64,000 nucleotides of DNA, from assembly GCA_036345935.2 (NCBI GenBank), contig JADWOT020000002.1, positions 16,547,585 through 16,611,584 of the forward strand, in the 5' to 3' direction. Positions 60,486 to 64,000 of the stretch are shown one piece after another. This DNA is from Taenia hydatigena (taxonomy: Eukaryota; Platyhelminthes; Cestoda; Cyclophyllidea; Taeniidae). Positions within the stretch are counted from its first letter, which is position 1. Each line of letters starts with the position of its first letter. The notes under the pieces are model-generated. The model was given only the letters and a program-made list of their open reading frames with translations. It did no database searches and was not told the origin of the DNA. The translations under genes and the position numbers were made by a program.

Positions 60486-62311
60486 ATGACACTTGCCGGA
60501 CGTGAGCTGGGCAAAGTTATCTTTGCCAACAACCATATGCACATTTTGGACACAGTGAAGGAAGTTAGGCAATTTCCCGCACATTTGTGCTGGATGGGTG
60601 AGCTCCATCTATCGCTTAGCAGTGAGGGGCTCACACAAGTGCTACTTGAAACAAATCAGTAGCACCTCTGCGTTATTTCACTCTTAGGATAGCGGCTTCT
60701 TTTCCACATCATAGAGCACACCGGCACTATTGATGAATTTTCAAACGTTTGTTTTGAAATAATACCGCCTTTTTTGCAAAAAATCAGTACTTCAATCTAG
60801 GTAAGGGTTTTTCTATTGAAATGCACTGATTAGAACGTTATGGCCAAGCAAGGCGAACAATTTGGCATTCAGTTACAAAGGATTAACACGTGATTATGCA
60901 CTTCACAGATCGCAAAAATGACATCTTTCAGTGCTACAAATACAATAGTTGAATCGCTGCTGTGACTGGAAAGAGGTGGAGCAAAATCAGGCTGAACGTC
61001 AAACAATGTGATTTCTAAAACTGACAGTGGTGGTTCACTGAAAGTTTCGTGACTGCTATTCATCAACTGCAGAGCTAGTATACTTCACTGCCAACACTTT
61101 GATATTCTCTGCTCTGTGAAGATCGTAGGGGATTGAACTCATTACTGCTCTTCATTCGGGGTGTAGCTAATAATGTTCAAATGTGAATTTTTATCGAAGC
61201 TAAGCAGACGCAACGAAGCTGGCGGTTGAACTCGTTGATTAGGCGCTTCTGTATGATCTCGTGGATCACTCGCTCAGGATTCGAAAGATACTCCAAATGA
61301 CTCTGAGCGAGTTAAGTGCTTAAGATATTGCGTTTTGGTTTGTTTTTGTGCGAATAGCCGTATAGGGTGTTGTGGGTTTTAGCCAATGGCTAGTGGTCCA
61401 GTGAGGTCACATTTTGTATGGATTGATTGAGTACACCCAAAAGAGGTCACTCATCAATCATAGTTCCGGGTTCTTCTTTAATATGTGTTTGGGTTTTGAT
61501 AATAACAAAGTGCCTTCTCGAATCGCGAATGACAGAGAACAAATATTCTGAAGCATACGACGGGCATGCTGATAATTGCTGTTCTCTTTGCAGGAGGGGA
61601 ACGGAAGCGCCAGGTCGAAGAAGTGATAGGAGATGGAATCACGAATCCATCAAAGTTAACACAGCTCTCCCGATTGCTTTAGTTTTAGAAGCAATTCTAC
61701 AAGTCACTGGAGCAGTTTTTGATTGTAGAAGTAGATTTCAGGCCAGCATGACTCGATGAGGTGAATCAGCTCAAATCCAATATTGTGTGGTCAAGATTGA
61801 CTGATTTTTTAGTTATCAGTTAGCGTCTGATAGAAATACGACGCCATTTGCAGTCAAAGGGTATTGGAATAGACCAACCCCGCTTTGTGGGAACAGCAAG
61901 AAGAAAGTACTGCTTTATTGGCAGCCGTATACAAGTATTTAGAAATGGCGCGCAAATTCAGTGGATTGGGTGTCTAATCTCCGAGCAACCAAGCTTAACA
62001 CGTTTTCAAAATTTCTGTACACTTGTGCAAATGACACTGAAGTCCTTCATTAGTACGAAAGAGAATTAATCCGTGCTACTGCATGCAGTCCTCGACGTTT
62101 TCGTCCTGAGAATGTTTCTTTGTTATCGACTGTGGTTGAATTAAATCCACATTTTTTCCTATCTCTTGCCAAGCAATCCACATGTGATTCAATGTTACTG
62201 GGGGGTGTTGTCCATTTGACAAGTAATTCCTCCGCAGTCTTTATAGTTCTGATGCAAAAACTTTGTCGCAGACTTGGAGTTGAAATTAAGATCGCGACCC
62301 AGAACACTTGA
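60486..62311 (+). CDS. four-exon gene model, 138 aa, function unknown
   Basis: Exons 60486-60597, 61594-61622, 61854-61906 and 62089-62311 join with GT/AG sites and compatible phases (1, 0, 2), from ATG to TGA. Exon 1 encodes TLAGRELGKVIFANNHMHIL and ends at consensus donor GTGAGC. Exon 2 follows a strong acceptor (GTTCTCTTTGCAG). Exon 3 follows CCATTTGCAG. Exon 4 encodes PENVSLLSTVVELNP and a Ser/Leu-rich C-terminus, LCRRLGVEIKIATQNT. Exon 1 may begin upstream near 60463. Exon 3 could instead run on, since its frame stays open to 62069. The 29-nt exon 2 is the least certain piece. The minus-strand frames opposite exons 1 and 4 are open too. Product not recognised. Confidence 0.35.
60869..61066 (-). 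CDS. candidate minus-strand exon
   Basis: A perfect-looking acceptor (CTAGCTCTGCAG) precedes a 65-codon frame to TGA. It encodes SHETFSEPPLSVLEITLFDV, then SSHSSDSTIVFVALKDVIFA and ICEVHNHVLIL. Possible donors are GTGAAG or GTAACT near the end. It lies antisense within intron 1 of the plus-strand model, so either this is a nested gene or one model is wrong. Product not recognised. Confidence 0.35.
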   Translation of the reverse strand: MMNSSHETFSEPPLSVLEITLFDVQPDFAPPLSSHSSDSTIVFVALKDVIFAICEVHNHVLILCN

Positions 62312-62763
62312 GAGTAATAAGCGCGATTAAAGTGCTAAGCAATCATCTCACCGACATCAAAAGAATACACATCAAAGCGCTTAGTAAGATGACTCATGAT
62401 ACTTCCGTTTTACAGGATCAGTTGGCTGATTGATGAGTCCAATCGCATTTGTTACATTCGCTCCACATAGTCGCGGTGAAGTGTGTGAGTGTAAGTAGAG
62501 AAGTATAGCCATTTACCAATGCAGTTTTGCTATCAGATAGTGCATCACAATAATTGTTGTAATTTTTTGCTACGTCTTTTCATATTTATGTACGGTTACG
62601 CGACATGAGTTCCTACTGATCGATGAAGCACGTCACTAATTCCGAGTCCTATACGCATCCTCATGCATAGTGTTGGCATTCTTATTCATTTATTAGGTTG
62701 GCATACTGAAAATTGCGCAAATCTAGGCTGCTCTAATAGTGTGAGCTAACATCAAGTTCACAG

Positions 62764-63055
62764 TTTTGCTGAGTGGGTCCAAATCAGTACATCACAAGAA
62801 TTATCCATTTGTGTGATTTTCGATGATCGTTTCATAAGTGTGGACAATGTAGGAACAAACGCTTCTAGGCAGGAAGCTCTCCATTTATTCACATTGCAAC
62901 ATGTCCTCTCTTCCAAGCATTCACCACCGTTTATGACAGCCAAAGTGATTTGCAACAATTTGACATGTTATGGGTGTTTTGAACCTGATGGCAAAATGAG
63001 TTTCCTCCGACTTTGTTTTTGCATTCTATCACTGCCTCTGGCCTACCACATTTGA
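62764..63055 (+). CDS. candidate terminal exon, 97 codons
   Basis: After acceptor GTTCACAG the frame runs to TGA at 63053-63055. The peptide is well mixed and protein-like: FAEWVQISTSQELSICVIFD, then SVDNVGTNASRQEALHLFTL, then CNNLTCYGCFEPDGKMSFLR. It ends in a hydrophobic stretch (LCFCILSLPLAYHI) that could be membrane-associated. It starts in phase 2. It may belong to a gene with undetected upstream exons or to an alternative 3' end of the 60.5-62.3 kb model, but no phase-2 donor was found there. Function unknown. Confidence 0.4.
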
Positions 63056-63224
63056 TCCCCAACACTTTTGTCATCTCGTAATGCGTGTGCGCCTTAATTG
63101 CTATGACTCTTTAAAAAATTAGAAAGAACATTAATGGTGTTAAAAGGCTGTGAGAAGCATTGTATTCTAACATTTCGTCGTGCAAGGAATGCAAAACTCA
63201 GTTCAACTTTTACCATGCATAAAA

Positions 63225-63798
63225 TTAGAATAATTTGCCACATGTAGCCTCCATTTGTTCAGTAGCCGATTTTGGGTAGTCGACTTGCAATGAGGTGTGA
63301 TCAAACTGCTTAGTAAACAAAGCTAGATTTTTCCCACTTTTTACAATTTTTGCTAGCGGCCATTTTAGCAGTGCAATATCTAACAAATGGGCAGCGGTAA
63401 TTGCTCTAGCTTTGTTCGAATATTCCATCTTCAAATAAGGCATAAAAGGTTGTGCGCATGGTTGGTCTCGTTAAAATTATGAAGAAAGAGGGAATTGGTG
63501 AAAGAAGGAGTTTTGGAATAAAACGGAGGTATACCGGGTGTTATTTCCATGAGCGGTGAGCATTTGTAGTGGTCATAGAGAGAGGCGGGTTATTCATGTT
63601 ACAATTTTCGTAATTCAAATGTCTTTCTCCAACGTAATTATTTCGGTTTCCCGTCAATGTTGGAGTGATTTTTACTGACATCCAATTGAAAATTACAGTA
63701 TATGTCGTTGCACGAGTATCGTCTTCGTCACGATACTCATCACGAGAAGTTATAACATCGCACTTTGGTTTGGCAAGTGTGCGGTAGATGGAATCCAT
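63225..63798 (-). CDS. candidate two-exon gene, function unknown
   Basis: ATG at 63798 opens a charged 85-codon frame (MDSIYRTLAKPKCDVITSRD) ending at 63541. A second frame (63443-63225, to TAA) encodes MEYSNKARAITAAHLLDIAL, then GKNLALFTKQFDHTSLQ. A donor at TYT|GTAATT and an acceptor just before ATGGAATATTC would join them in phase 0 to about 102 residues; a donor at TCA|GTAAAA would also be in phase. Either frame could also stand alone. No signal peptide is seen and no domain is recognised. Confidence 0.4.
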
Positions 63799-64000
63799 GC
63801 AATTTTACAGTAGTTTGCATTACCTTTCACTTTAATCGCGGCAGATTGTGCGATCGCTCAGGGTGGGGCCTGTGGGTGATGCCAGTAGGTCTTCGGTTTC
63901 CCTGTACGCTCATAATACATTTTCTGTCATTATATCTCGACGTTATGCTTCTGATAACAGCACTGCAGAAGAAGGATCTTGAATGTGCTGGTTGATAGAT

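Overview
This is eukaryotic DNA of about 40% G+C with no long open frames. Coding sequence appears only as short exons bounded by GT/AG sites, some with very short introns. The one confidently recognised gene encodes a secreted CAP-superfamily (SCP/TAPS, venom-allergen-like) protein with helminth-type CAP1 motif and C-terminal cysteine cluster. Intron style, base composition and this family suggest a parasitic flatworm, perhaps a tapeworm. The organism is inferred, not proven.

Layout. 1-16.2 kb is AT-rich, holds copies of a dispersed repeat and has no gene I can support. 16.2-18.8 kb has two inverted copies of a short coding-like segment around an interrupted cysteine-rich frame with a TATA box upstream. 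21.07-21.64 kb is a minisatellite of about 60 bp units. 22.1-25.7 kb carries a good minus-strand model: five exons, all phases compatible, 279 codons, function unknown. 26.6-27.2 kb is a tandem duplication.

31.8-47.7 kb is the most structured part. It is a large imperfect inverted duplication with arms of about 5 kb around a 5.4 kb centre. The left arm carries the intact five-exon CAP gene; the right arm carries a decayed CAP copy with identical exon sizes but two frameshifts and an internal stop. A third CAP fragment lies at 53.6 kb inside an intron of a minus-strand gene model. A non-coding block at 37.5 kb recurs at 56.0 kb, collinear with the CAP fragment, so an old tandem duplication also acted here.

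49-64 kb holds many coding-like exons on both strands (48-54 kb, 57.5-63.8 kb). I chained them where phases allowed, but could not identify the products, apart from a WD40-like exon near 59.4 kb. No operon-like organisation, rRNA, tRNA, CRISPR or intact transposon was recognised. Exon models other than the CAP gene are read by eye and carry low to moderate confidence.
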